A stretch of 64,000 nt of DNA from Zoroaster sp. YZ-2022 (GCA_029582265.1 CM055816.1:8680047-8744046), one strand, 5' to 3'; positions 45,825 through 57,302 are shown, counted from the first letter of the stretch. Numbers and translations: made by a program. The notes: a model not told the origin generated them from the sequence alone.

Positions 45825-48344
45825 ATGGCTACCAGTACTGGAGAATTAGGAGCATTGCAAAAGATAAGCCGGTATCATCTCGAGTGTGACATATGCCATG
45901 ACCGATACAAGCAACCCAAAATATTGGATTGTTCTCATAGTTTCTGTGAGACCTGTTTAGATGAATACTGGGACACCACCTGCAGACGCGCTCCAAACAT
46001 TCCTTGTCCTGTTTGTCGTCAGGAGATTCTCATTCCATCGACGGGCATTCAGGTACTCAAAACCAATTTTCACTTGATTGCCATCGTAGATAAGGTATCT
46101 CTACAAGAGAAAGTTGCCTGTTCAGGTAATTCCAAGCCACTCTGTGAGTTATGTGATGGAGGCAATGAGGCTCTTCATCGATGTCTTGACTGTGCCCAAA
46201 ATATCTGCTCTAACTGCAAAAAGATACATCTGCGAAGCAAAGCAACATCCAATCACAATGTAGCTACACTGGATGACATACGTAAGGGTAAGGCAACAGT
46301 GAAAAGACCAGAAGAGGCTCCTACATGTCACAAACACAAGGGAGAGATCAATCGATTCTACTGTGAGACATGCCAAGTCTTGATCTGTCGAGACTGTACT
46401 GTTGTGGACCATCGTCACCATCAGTACATTGACAGTGCAGAAGCTTTTCTGAAATACAAGAAGGCTATGAAGGATATCTTGCCAGTTTGCCTCACAGAAA
46501 TAAAGGAACTGAAAGAATCTTTGGCTGCTTCATCTCAAGCTAAGCAAGAATTCAGAGACAAAGTCATAACAACCATGAAAGAGGTGAAGGAGACAGCAGA
46601 TCAGATCAGAGCAAAGGTTACAGCTGAGGAGAATAAGATGATTGATGCCATCAAGACCCTTGAACAGGATCGTATGGCAGCATTTGATGAGCATGAGAAA
46701 GCAGTGGGTATGATGCTACAAAGGAAACAACATTCTCTGGACACGGCCAATGATGTTACAAATACAGCAACAGACAGTGACTTCCTGTCACTGTATCCCA
46801 TCATCAGTAATGACTTGAGATCACTGACCATTCACCGCCCTCCTCTGATTGATGGCAGACTTTCATATCTGCGGATCAATCAGAGTAAGAGGGTTGGTGA
46901 TATCAGTCTGGGTGAACTGGAGCTGGAAGACAGCAAGTGGGAGCTAAGTCATGAGTTTGGCAATAGAGGACGTGGTGTGGCATGGGGTATTGCTGCTCAT
47001 CAACATGATCAGCTTGCTGTGACAGACATTGAAAACAGACGAGTGGTAATCTACAGCAGTACAGGTCAACACCATAGAACCATTGACATGGAAGCATGTA
47101 AGTGTGTCACACACTACTATACATACACAATGTGGTTTTGACAACTGCAGGCATTCAGTACAAAAAGTGTACAACAAAATATTGAACATATTTAAAAGTA
47201 ATGCTAAATTCACCCACTTAAACTAACACAAGTGTTCTAGTCAAAAAATGTACATGTACTAAAAAAATAATTATTTCATTAAATTTATGAAACATTATAT
47301 ATAAGATTATACATGATACTGGTAATCAGAATATTTGCAATACTCTTACAAATAATATATATCCAAGAGAAATTCTTCAAAATTTTCATCAATTTTCATT
47401 TTATGAGCATAATATATTAAATTGAATAATATTTTGCCTAAAGCTCATGCAATATTTAATTGATCAGGAACAACATGTATTATTAATAGTGATTTTGAAT
47501 TGCATTGTTCACAGTTCATATTACAGAATATAAGTCTACAGAATGAGGCTATAGTGGATGGTGTGATGTATTTCCACATTCAAATGTATTCACTCAGAAT
47601 AAATGAATATATAAACAAAATAACAATTATCCACTAATAGAAATGTATGATACATGCATTTGATACATGACATTTATGATGCAGTTTTCACTTAAAAATG
47701 TGTTCTTATTTGTTTTTTCTAATACAGGTCCAGTAGCCATTGCAAGTGTCCATAATCACTTAGTAGTAGCAGATGCCACCGACCAAGTCAAGATGTACAA
47801 GGAGGATGGTACACTGTTATTTCAATTCACCACCCTGCCACTGAATGAGGTCGGTAAGACAGATATGAACATCACTAGTGTTACAGCCAAGAAGGATGGT
47901 AACATCCTTGTGGGCGATGTAGAGAGAATGGTAGTGACTGAGCACAGGTCCACTGACGGTGGACTAATAACCACCATGCCGGTCACTACACGACCCGACT
48001 TCTTGGCTGTAGACAACAGTGGCAGAGTGGTGGTCAGTGACGAAGATCAACAACACGTGGCTGTCATTGATGACAATGGTTCTACACTATTCACCATAAC
48101 ACCAACCATTGATGGTGAGCAAGTCACACACTGCACATGTGTATGCTGTGACACATCAGGTTTATACATTGTAATGTACATCGATTCTTACACTGGTCAT
48201 ATTCACCACTATGATCCCAATGGGAGATTTATCAGCTGCATTGCTAAGGGTCTGCTTGGACCACATGGAATCACATTCACATCAGATGGGAAACAGTTGG
48301 CTGTAGCTGACTTCTTCTCAGTCAAGATATATCACATTGTATAA
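45825..48344 (+). CDS. TRIM-NHL protein, copy 3 (629 aa, two coding exons)
   Basis: Exons 45,825-47,097 and 47,728-48,344; donor GCAT|GTAAGTG, acceptor TAATACAG|GT, phase 1, 630 codons with stop. The RING residues are intact. The second B-box ends V-D-H-R-H-H, a canonical H-x2-H, where copies 1 and 2 have H-C-K-P-E-H. The propeller start lacks six residues (H-T-Q-V-N-G in copy 1). Against copy 1 I count about 25 amino-acid changes and about 8 silent changes in exon 2, many with two substituted bases in one codon (for example F to D, S to H, Y to L). Same domain order and probable role as copy 1. Intact. Confidence 0.93.
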
Positions 48345-51300
48345 TATCATCCAACTTGGATGATGTTGAATGGCAATCTATCTTGCTGGTCACATGGTAC
48401 AATTTACATACATGTAGTTCATATTTCATTTCTCAATGTTGTAACAAACTTTCCATAAGGCATGAAGCCAACTAAATTACACCTCACCTTCTTGAGAAAC
48501 TTGTATTTGGGGTTTAAATTTGGCAAGTCAGTGAGTTAATAATAATAATAAAGATTTGTAGTGCGCACATATCCACCCTGCTGGAAGTAAAGGCAGTAAT
48601 TTGATTTTATTTCTTTTTGTATTTTTTTTAAATATTAAAACAATTGACAACAACAGTCATTGTTTAAGCTTTCATCAGCTAAATGCAGTGTATACCTTTG
48701 TCATTCCTAATAAACATAAATATTCAGATTTACATAAAACTTACTTAAGTTGGTGTAAAGTTGATGATGGTATCAAACAAATGTAGTGATATGGAATTTT
48801 ATGATGAAACAATAATAGTAATTATCAATGTCAACAGGGCGCGCTATTGCTCCTTAGCAGTCGGTTTCATATCCTTGTTTATATTATTGTCAGCATAGCT
48901 ATATCGGAGTACGATGTACAAAATAGTCCGGGGTCACAATATTACTCAGATCATTTAAAGTTTGTTAGTTTTATAAGGCAACAAAATGTTCATTTTACTC
49001 TTACAAAATGTTATGGGTAAACAATTCGTGTAATTCTGATGTATTGTAAGTTAAACGTTTAAACTGTTAAGTAGTTCTTGGTTGGTGCTGAACGTTACGT
49101 ACAAGGACTCTGACGGAAAAGGTCAGGGAGGATGAGAAAGGTTGTTGACCTGTGTTTTTTTTGCTTGTTCGACTCGCGGTCCACAAGGAGCCATTTTTGT
49201 GGACAGCGGGAAGATTATTTTTACATTCCACCCGTTTGAGTGGCGTTTGCCTAATGATGCAAGGGTAGTTGGCTAGGAAGGAAAAGCACTTTTTATAGCA
49301 TTGGCTGGTAAGTCAGAATAACTTTGAAATCATAATCCGGACATTCACTTTATGCTGTAATTGAGGGTCATGTTTGGGAGTGTAAAACATGCGTTGTAAA
49401 TGAACAATGTTCATAGGTCTACATGTTACACTTTTAATGAATAATACATGTATGTATACTTTAAATAAACAGGTTTTTTTTTCTTCAGCTAAATGCATTG
49501 TATACCTTTATCATTCTCAATAAACATAAATGTTCACAGATTGACATAAAACTTACTTGGTGTAGAGTTGATGATGGTATCAAACAAACCTTGAAATATT
49601 TCTGTCTGAGGTGATATCCTTTCAAAGAAATGTCAAATGTTATTCCCCAATTATACATGTCTGTATTTTGCTGTATTTTACATAACAATGAACGTTGTGT
49701 TCACCGATTGAAAGGTTTGAAAGTATTTTCTTGTTAACATTAAAATGTACTTTTTTTAAATACTCGTTTTCAGTTTTTTTTTATAGTTCTTTTTGCTTTA
49801 TTTAAATATCAAAAATAAAACAAATGAAAAGTCAAACTGTCATTGTTTAAGCTTTCTTCAGCTTAGAGCTAAAGGCAGTTTAATAAGCAATGCGGCAAAA
49901 AGTAATGTCTAGTACAACAAAATGGGTGGCAAATTCTTCCAAAATTGTTTATTTTTACATATTGGTTTTGGTTTATAGCCAGTTAGTAAATTTCTAAATG
50001 GTTAGTGCAGATCGGTCAGTAAACCGGTTAACTGTCCCGATCGAAAGTTAATGTATATCTAAATTGACATGAAGTAAGACACAGCAGAATGGTAGTTTAC
50101 CAATGATATTTTTTCCCTTTAATTTCCCAAATTTTTTAATAAATAAAAGAATTGCCGTTTCAAACTGCTCACCGACTACAGTAACCTGTAGTATCAATGT
50201 AATAATGGTTGTTAGTGACCTTTAAGAACCACCCTGCTAGGGTAATTAACTTCTGACATGTAACTACCATTGTTGTATCTTGACTTTGCTCATGCAAAAT
50301 TGTATAAATATTACTCAAATTTTAATTGCTTTGTATTATATTATGCTCATAGTAAAATAATTTGTTATTCTTGTTTAAACTGATGAATAATTTTGTAAAT
50401 TATTCCTTTTTAGTCTCATGTCAGTCTGTCAAACGGCGAGATGACCACAAATTCATAATTTCAAACTGTGACTAAAGAGACCAAGTCCATTCAAGGACTG
50501 ATGAATATGTATGAGTCAATAGATCTTAGTGTAATTAATAATACATTACATTTATGAATATTCATATTTCACCTCAATGACAATTAATATTCTGTGTTTG
50601 TCAAACACTTGTTAAATGCATTGACGTACATACGCAGTGCTGCTAGCTAGTCTCATTTGCATATATGTTACATAATGTCCAAAGACATTTACTAGTGTAC
50701 AATGCCGACCTGTTGGTACACTGTATATTGTTAGTATTAGATCAGCCTTATATGAATAAGCATTATACAAAACCTAGAATTGAAATTCTAATCAAATGTT
50801 TCATTTTAACTTTCAAGCTGAAATACATGTAACATAATCTTTTTCCTAGTTGTTTGTCCTTTTTTTCTCATTTGATATCTGATACATGTAGTTGCACACA
50901 TAAAGCCATATAGAAATCCCTACCAAATGTTGGGATCCAAACTTTATTATTTTTAAAAAGAATATTAAATAATCTGTTTATAGGTAGGTAAAAAGGACTA
51001 GCTCTGGCCAATAACAAAAAATAATAAATTACGTTGTATTCTGTGTACCATCATTTTAGTTTCCATTATGAAGCCATATTTTAGTAAAAGTTTAGCAACA
51101 GTTTACTTACTTTACTTGTAGGTAATCCTCAAAATATTGTCATGAAACAAAGAATATGTTGAATGACTAAAACATTTAAATATTAAACTCCTCCCCCTTC
51201 CTCCCCCTGAAATATTAAAATAACACCTTAACATCCATCTACACATTGTCTTTAAGACCGACCAGAGAGTCCGTGGCTAGACTAGTCAGTATTTGGTATT

Positions 51301-51399
51301 CATATGAAAACTTAACATGAACTGGCTAGACTTTATCACAAAGCTATGATGGTTTTTGTCAATAAAAACTGAAATTCACTTTCATTACATAAGAGGGAA

Positions 51400-52260
51400 A
51401 CAATAGGTCCTTGGCTTACATCATATACAAAATTGTGCGTGTACATACGCATTGAAACCCAGGACTTATAACAAAGGGACAATAGGTCCTCGGTTGTCAG
51501 AACAATAGAGGAAAACAATAGGAGGTCCTTGGCTTACACCGTACACAAAATTGTGTGTGTACATATACATTCAAACCAATAATGATAATAATAATGTGTG
51601 GACTTATATAGCGCACGTATCCACCAACTATAAGTGGTGCTCAAGGCGCATTATATCATTACCCCTGCTCATAAGGCTCATAAGGCTCATAAATCATTCC
51701 TGAAACCATCTCAGCTCCCTGGGGAGTATACAGCTCAATTGCTGCCATTACAGCGCATAAAGGGCTAATCAACCAACTCTGCCCTCACAGGTACCCATTT
51801 AACCCCTGGGTGGAGAGAAGCAATTATGGTTAAGTGTCTTGCTCAAGGACATAAGTGTCACGGCCGGGATTCGAACCCACATTCTGCTGCTAACACCAGA
51901 AGTTGAGTCTGTTAAGCTAGACCGCTCGGCCACGACAAGGACTTATAACAAATAGGTCCTCGGTTGTCAGAACAATAGATGACAATAGGAGGTCCTCGGC
52001 TTACACCGTACACAAAATTGTGTGTGTACATATACATTCAAACCAAGGACTTATAACAAAAGGAAGAATAGGTCCTCAGTTGCTATCACAATGGAGAACA
52101 ATAGGTCCTCGGTTGTCAGAACATAGAGGAGAACAATGGGAGGTCCTTGGCCTACAAAATTGTGAGTTGTGTGTGTTTATGTACACAAACCCAGGACTAT
52201 AAAAAAGGAACAATAAGTCCTTGGTTGCTATCACAATGGAAAACAATATGAGGTCCGTGT
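51400..52260. repeat. Degenerate ~100-bp tandem repeat specific to segment C
   Basis: Repeats of ACAATAGGAGGTCCTTGGCT, TACACCGTACACAAAATTGT, GTGTGTACATATACATTCAA and CCCAGGACTTATAACAAA. They amplify the single AATAGGAGATCCTTGGCTAA unit present in A (28,855) and B (40,910). A SINE is nested within one unit. Confidence 0.8.
51579..51937 (-). mobile_element. SINE family 1, segment-C-specific insertion in a minisatellite unit
   Basis: Head at the right (GGCCGAGCGGTCTAGCTTAA), tail (ATT)n at the left. It interrupts CATTCAAACCA|AGGACTTATA. The neighbouring unit near 52,034 shows the uninterrupted sequence. Confidence 0.88.
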
Positions 52261-52497
52261 TTGCATCTGATCCCCACAGACTCCATGAATAAATAAATTA
52301 TATACAATCCAATCCAGCATTAGAACACTATTTATTTAGCTACCTAATGATGAGGCTTTCAGAGCGCAGACAAATGTCAAAGTTCATATTATATTCATGA
52401 GTTGATAACCTTAAATATTCAGTTTATTAATTGTAAGCAGATTTGATGAGACTTGACTTTTATGTAATGTAATTGTTCATTGCATGTCTTTTATGAC

Positions 52498-52563
52498 TTG
52501 GAACTAATTACTACATGTACTCAATTGAGAATTTCACATGTTGTCACCGCAATTAGTCTTACT
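52498..52563 (+). mobile_element. Penelope-like terminal-repeat remnant in segment C
   Basis: GACTTGGAACTAATTACTAC, CTCAATTGAGAATTTCACAT and TGTCACCGCAATTAGTCTTA. The GATCAG hairpin part present in A and B is deleted. Confidence 0.5.
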
Positions 52564-52725
52564 TAAATATTATACTCGTTAAAATAATTTCTTGTTATTC
52601 TTGATGAATGAAACTGATGGAATTTATTTGTGTTTGTTCCGAGTCAGTTTGTCAAAAAGTGAGATGTCCACAAATCCACGATTCCAACTGTGACTTGTGA
52701 TGACTGAGTCCATTCAAAGACCTAA

Positions 52726-52986
52726 GGGAGGAGGGCCAAAGTCCTGGTACAGGCAAGCCCCTGAGAAGCCTAGCCAGGCCCAGGCTTTGCCCAGGCCTAT
52801 GGGCCTATATAATCCCCTAGCTGACTTGACAGACACCTCAGCTGTCTTTTGTTCACAACTGCAGCCATTATATTGAGCTCTACTTGGCTGGGCTATGCCC
52901 TCCAGAAGAAGTCCAGGTTATGTAGATTGGCAGGTACTGCATTGTTACATGATCAGGGCTTCTCAAAGGCTTGCCCTTTGGGAGGA
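52726..52986. mobile_element. MITE family with GGGAGGAGGGCC termini, copy 1
   Basis: Left end GGGAGGAGGGCCAAAGTCCT. An internal inverted pair GGCAAGCCCCTGAGAAGCC against GGCTTCTCAAAGGCTTGCC closes the element. Shares AGACACCTCAGCTGTCTTTT and GTTCACAACTGCAGCCA with copy 2 at 56,975-57,285. Long open frames (to 122 codons) on the plus strand are not conserved with copy 2. Confidence 0.7.
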
Positions 52987-53550
52987 CCACATTTTGGCTG
53001 GTTCGCATGGTCTTATGAGGGCGATGTTTAAACAAGCAGTGATTTTTTTCACTTGTACCAGCTTATACTACTGGTTTCATTTACATTCAAGTTTTAATAG
53101 TTACCACGGAAGCAATTTCCACTGTAAATTTGTCTACAAAATCGTACATAATTTTGCATATAGAACTGTTACAATCCAGGGACTTAACTGTAGTGATATC
53201 ACTGCATACATGTACATTTGTACATGTATGTATTCAGACCATTATATTCGCCCTGCGAAATAACGCTAACTTGAAGCCTTAATGTATTTTCTGTGCCAGA
53301 TAAATACACGTACATTGTACAATGTGTATAAAGCAGATATTTAATTTTTTTAATTTAATTTATTTTATTACATTTTACACTGGCAATCAGATTACATCAA
53401 TTAAATATAAAACCAAACCCTATAAAATGAAAAATCCACAAAAATTCATGTTAAACAAAGCCAGTGAGTGGTACGATAGAACAGGTGACCAGCACCTCTA
53501 CAAGGCCATCCTTATTCCTACCACAAGAAACCCACTGAACATTATATACC
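52987..53550. other. No gene recognised
   Basis: AT-rich sequence; open frames of 77-122 codons have no domain and biased low-complexity composition. Confidence 0.35.
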
Positions 53551-53690
53551 TTTGATTTAATTTTGCCCTACACCGACGTGTGTATAGCACTGTATGCTCA
53601 GTGCTTTCCGAGTGTCTGTGAAAAAACTACACAGACGACTCGGGCGGGATTCGAACCCACGACCTCGTGCTTACCTTGTTACACCCCCCA
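53551..53690 (-). mobile_element. SINE family 2, truncated head
   Basis: Minus strand: GGTCGTGGGTTCGAATCCCG, GAGTCGTCTGTGTAG, then CAGTGCTATACACACGTCGG. The tail stops at TTAAATCAAA. The box-A half is missing. Confidence 0.7.
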
Positions 53691-54504
53691 TCCCCCCGAT
53701 CCCGTTACACCACTGGAGGGCTGCTGAAGCAAGTTATGTGTTCCACCGAAATCAGACACATTATAGGCAAGATATCACAACTAAGTTGGTTATTGACATG
53801 ACTTACTACATCTGTAAAAACATACTTTTATCAGGGGTTTGACAAATCCACGTAAATTTTGCTAGGGTTATTATTGGTGCCGCTGTTGTGAACAGCGCTG
53901 GGGTGAAATCTATAGTTCTGAGCATTTGCTTTGCTTTCCTTTATTGCTTAAATCTTTAATATCCGGATGGTCACAACATTGTGATTTGTAACAATCTGAA
54001 AATCCAAACAAATCCAGACAAATCACAACCCTGTTTTTTTAACTTTCACAAGATGTCAAACGTTATGATTCATAACGTTTAAGATTGATAATTTACAAGA
54101 AACTCAAAAAATTCCACAATAATCACCTTCATTCATCGCACAGACATACGGTGGACCTCAAGACAAAACTTTACCTCTGAGATGTACATTTGCTTTTAAA
54201 CTCACATGATAAAACATGTGTCAAGCGAAAATCAGCATGTTTTTATTTTCCTATGGAATCTGAACAAATTTAGATCTTAAATTTAGACACCAAGAATATG
54301 TCCTATAGACCTTATCACGGCGTCGTCATCTTGTTTGTCTTCAATACAAGTCCACGTTACCAAACCTAGGCTGGAAGGGAAAATAGTCTCGTCCCTAATT
54401 ATGTAATGAGATTTGACACTTTAATCTGCATAGAGTATACAGGGAATCGGACATAGATGGCCATAGTGTGATCAAAGGCTAAGGCTGTATCCGGCTATGG
54501 CTAA

Positions 54505-54838
54505 TAAGCTTGGGCGATATCGATTTATTTTCATCCACGATATCTCAGCAAACATATATTGTGATTTTTGATAGTATCGCGATTATTTTTTCATTAATGC
54601 ATGATTGTTTTAGAGCCGATAACCACAGGTATGTACCCCTCTATAAGCGTCACAATAAATCGCAAATTCTTTTGTGTAGTGTGTATGTACTTCTGAAGTA
54701 GTTTGTTTTGTTTTTCACTTCCAAAAGCTGAAAAGACTGTTCAAATTTTGTTTCCATGGAATTTGTGACTTTATTTTCCGATATCTCAATAACTTAAAAA
54801 GGTTCTCAATATTGTAATCGAGTTATCGCCCAAGCTTA
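54505..54838. mobile_element. hAT-like MITE with a perfect 8-bp TSD
   Basis: TIRs TAAGCTTGGGCGATA and TATCGCCCAAGCTTA. TSD ATGGCTAA at 54,497-54,504 and 54,839-54,846. Interior similar to 4,995-5,407 but ~80 bp shorter. Confidence 0.9.
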
Positions 54839-54846
54839 ATGGCTAA

Positions 54847-55530
54847 GTCACTGCTTTTTCCTATACATCAGCATTGCCACTGCAGCCAATAGCCACAGCC
54901 GTAGCCAAATATGCTACGGCTACAGCTATGACTAGATATCACTGTTTCTTCCTATACATCAGCATTTCCACTGCAGCCAATAGCCACAGCCGTAGCCAAA
55001 TATGCTACGGCTACAGCTATGACTAGATATCACTGTTTCTTCCTATACATCAGCATTGCCACTGCAGCCAATAGCCACAGCCGTAGCCAAATATGCTACG
55101 GCTACAGCTATGACTAGATATCACTGTTTCTTCCTATACATCAGCATTGCCACTGCAGCCAATAGCCACAGCCATAGCCAAATATGCTACGGCTGTAGCT
55201 ATGACTAGATATCACTGTTTCTTCCTTTACATCAGCATTGCCACTGCAGCCAATAGCCATAGCTGTAGCCAAATATGCTACGGCTGTGGCTAGATATCAC
55301 TGTTTCTTTCTATATTTCACCACTGCCGCTGCAGCCAATAGCCGTAGCCAAAAATGCAACGGCTACGGCTATGACTAGATCACTGTTTCTTCCTTTACAT
55401 CAGCATTGCCACTGCAGCCAATAGCCACAGCCAAATATGCTACGGCTGTGGCTATGAGAAGATATCACTGTTTCTTCCTATACATCAGCATTGCCACTGC
55501 AGCCAATAGCCATAGCCAAATTCGGACACG
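54847..55530. repeat. 91-bp tandem repeat with internal palindrome (about 7 units)
   Basis: Units of 91 bp begin GATATCACTGTTTCTTCCTA. Each holds AGCCACAGCCGTAGCCAAAT / ATGCTACGGCTACAGCT, where GCCGTAGC and GCTACGGC form a perfect stem. The palindrome half-site GGCTATGGCTAA also occurs in the TSD of the adjacent MITE. Later units are shorter and more diverged. Confidence 0.92.
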
Positions 55531-55564
55531 GCCTATTACATAGAAAAAAGTTCATTGTACTTAC

Positions 55565-55745
55565 CCATAATATCCAAGCGGACAGGCATTGTCAAATCCA
55601 GAGGCTTGTCCTTCCAAACAATAGAATCCACGAGGATGCAACTCATCGTAGTTAGAACTCCCCTGTGGACAGTAGTAGCCGGCCGGGCATTGCTTACATG
55701 CAAGGGCTTCCGACGTCTGATTGGTCAGGTCATTGTAAGTACCAC
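55565..55745 (-). CDS. Exon: GCC2/GCC3-type cysteine-rich repeats (phase 1 to phase 2)
   Basis: The minus strand encodes G-T-Y-N-D-L-T-N-Q-T-S-E-A, then L-A-C-K-Q-C-P-A-G-Y-Y-C-P-Q-G, R-G-F-Y-C-L-E-G and N-A-C-P-L-G-Y-Y-G. The acceptor is CCATTACAG|GT (AG at 55,747-55,746). The donor is TATGG|GTAAGTAC (GT at 55,564-55,563), phase 2, the only phase-2 donor among the exons found. The 181-nt length is consistent with these phases. The next phase-2 acceptor with matching domain content on this strand is at 9,920, so an intron of about 45.6 kb, containing the whole TRIM array, is inferred. Confidence 0.85.
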
Positions 55746-55946
55746 CTGTAATGGGTCAAAGGTCAAAGGGTATATTCAGCCAATGATCTGTAAGCATCGC
55801 TTGAAACTATCGCATCTGGGGCCAATACCGTACAGGTGTTTAGCTTAACAGAAAAATTCACCCGACGCAAGAATTAACCAACCTATATATATCGTGGAAC
55901 CTGCTGCTATACATGTATAGGATTCTAGCCAGCCAATCGTCATCAG

Positions 55947-56145
55947 GCAAGCTTGGTGGTAGAGAGGTTAAGACGTCTGCACTAGTAAGCAGGAGGTCAG
56001 GGGTTCGAATCCCACCCGAGTCGCCTGTGTAGTTTTTTCACAGACACTCGGAAAGCACTGAGCATGCAGTGCTATACACAGTTCGGTGTAGGGCAAAATT
56101 AAATCAGTTGTTTATCACCCGACGCAAGAATTAACCAACCTATAA
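55947..56145 (+). mobile_element. SINE family 2, nearly complete
   Basis: The head GGCAAGCTTGGTGGTAGAGA through GGGGTTCGAATCCCACCCGA is followed by the body and the tail CCCGACGCAAGAATTAACCA. A tail fragment of another copy (CCCGACGCAAGAATTAACC) lies just upstream at 55,861-55,890. Confidence 0.85.
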
Positions 56146-56504
56146 AATTCACTAAGTAGATTTCTTTGATTAGCAGCCAAACTTTCGTACTAATGTATGG
56201 ATTTTTGCTGGTAGTCTGTTGTTTGCTGAGCAAAATTCTCTTGACTGGGACATTTTCAAAGAGCTGCTTAGCTCTACGAAAGGAGTAGGGGGGATATAGG
56301 GGGGATATAGGGTGGTCACTTCTCTTCTTGGTGTCCCAACAGCTTGTACATGTGTATCTACAATTAAATATAATTATAAGAAGGTGCCCCAAACTTATTT
56401 TAATGTGATGTGCACAACTGCAGCTACTGATGGTTCTATATGTATTTTGGCTATTAAGCACAATCATCCTCTCCCCACCCCCCGCCCCCACCCTCCACTC
56501 CAAG

Positions 56505-56731
56505 GATCCCATCCGCCGTTTCCCGCCTGCACACTACACCACACTAATCCTCCAGCATCCAGTCTTCGTGCGGATCATCCAGTAGCATCTCCCAGAGTCT
56601 GGCATTCTCCTGAAGATGATCAGAGCATACTGATCGAAACGTCGAGTTGTAACCACTAGTTCTTTCTTGAACTAATTACTTCTCAATTTGAGAATTTCCC
56701 ATGGTGTCACCACAAACAGTCTTTACTTATA
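56505..56731 (+). mobile_element. Penelope-like terminal repeat with hammerhead-like core
   Basis: The longest plus-strand copy: CTCCTGAAGAT, hairpin GATCAGAGCATACTGATC, GAAACGTCGAGTTGTAACC, then CTAATTACTTCTCAATTTG and CCATGGTGTCACCACAAAC. CTCC before CTGAAGA and GAG after GAAACGTC could form a short closing stem. No GIY-YIG sequence is upstream in this copy. Confidence 0.55.
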
Positions 56732-56817
56732 ATCCTCTTTGTAAAAGGAAGATGCATTATACGCAAACGTATATTGACAACATACACACACGTATTGATT
56801 CCTTGCAAACTTCTCAC

Positions 56818-56925
56818 CTGGGCACGGGAATGCAGTCTCATATGTTGTGCCGACTGGGCAGTAGTGACCCGTTGGACAGGTGTTTGTGATGTAGTCAGCA
56901 TCGCCTGGTCCAGGACAGTAGTAAC
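56818..56925 (-). CDS. Exon: GCC2/GCC3-type repeat (36 codons)
   Basis: The minus strand encodes G-Y-Y-C-P-G-P-G-D-A-D-Y, then C-P-T-G-H-Y-C-P-V-G-T-T and F-P-C-P-G. Acceptor TTTCTTAG|GT (AG at 56,927-56,926), donor CCAG|GTGAGAAG (GT at 56,817-56,816). Both ends are phase 1. Its 108 nt is the reference length for the damaged exon at 8,809-8,917. Confidence 0.9.
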
Positions 56926-56974
56926 CTAAGAAAGGAAGGGAGTAGAAATGTCATTCATAGAACCCAAACATTAT

Positions 56975-57285
56975 GGGAGGAGGGCCAAAGTCTTGGTACA
57001 CGCTTTGCCCGGCCAGACCCAGGCTTTGCCCAGGCCCAGAGGCCTATATAATACCCTAGCTGAGCACAAGGGACCTTTTACTAATGAATAGATCTCAAAT
57101 AGCTCTCACAGTTAACATAGACTTGACTGACACCTCAGCTGTCTTTTGTTCACAACTGCAGCCAGTATAATGAGCTTTACTTGGCCCTCCAGAAGCCCAG
57201 GTTATGTTGATTGGCAGGTACTGTATTGTTACATGATTAGGGCTTCTCAAAGGCTTGGCTGTACCAGGACTTTGGCCCTCCTCCC
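56975..57285. mobile_element. MITE family with GGGAGGAGGGCC termini, copy 2
   Basis: Left GGGAGGAGGGCCAAAGT, right ACTTTGGCCCTCCTCCC, inverted repeats extending to about 25 bp (TGGTACA/TGTACCA). It lies in the intron between exons 56,818-56,925 and 57,555-57,788. No TSD is clear. Confidence 0.82.
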
Positions 57286-57302
57286 TTGGTGAGAAAAGAT
57301 AT

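Larger units (their letters stand above)
42985..52563 (+). repeat. Segmental duplication unit C (TRIM-NHL copy 3)
   Basis: Starts at the same junction block as B and ends at CACCGCAATTAGTCTTACTT near 52,563, after which sequence is unique. C-specific changes are an expanded minisatellite with a nested SINE (51,400-52,260) and loss of most of the Penelope hairpin. Confidence 0.82.

Noticed and set aside
52849..53263. Plus-strand frames of 60 and 122 codons
   Set aside because: Lie in or beside a MITE; not conserved in the sister copy at 56,975-57,285.
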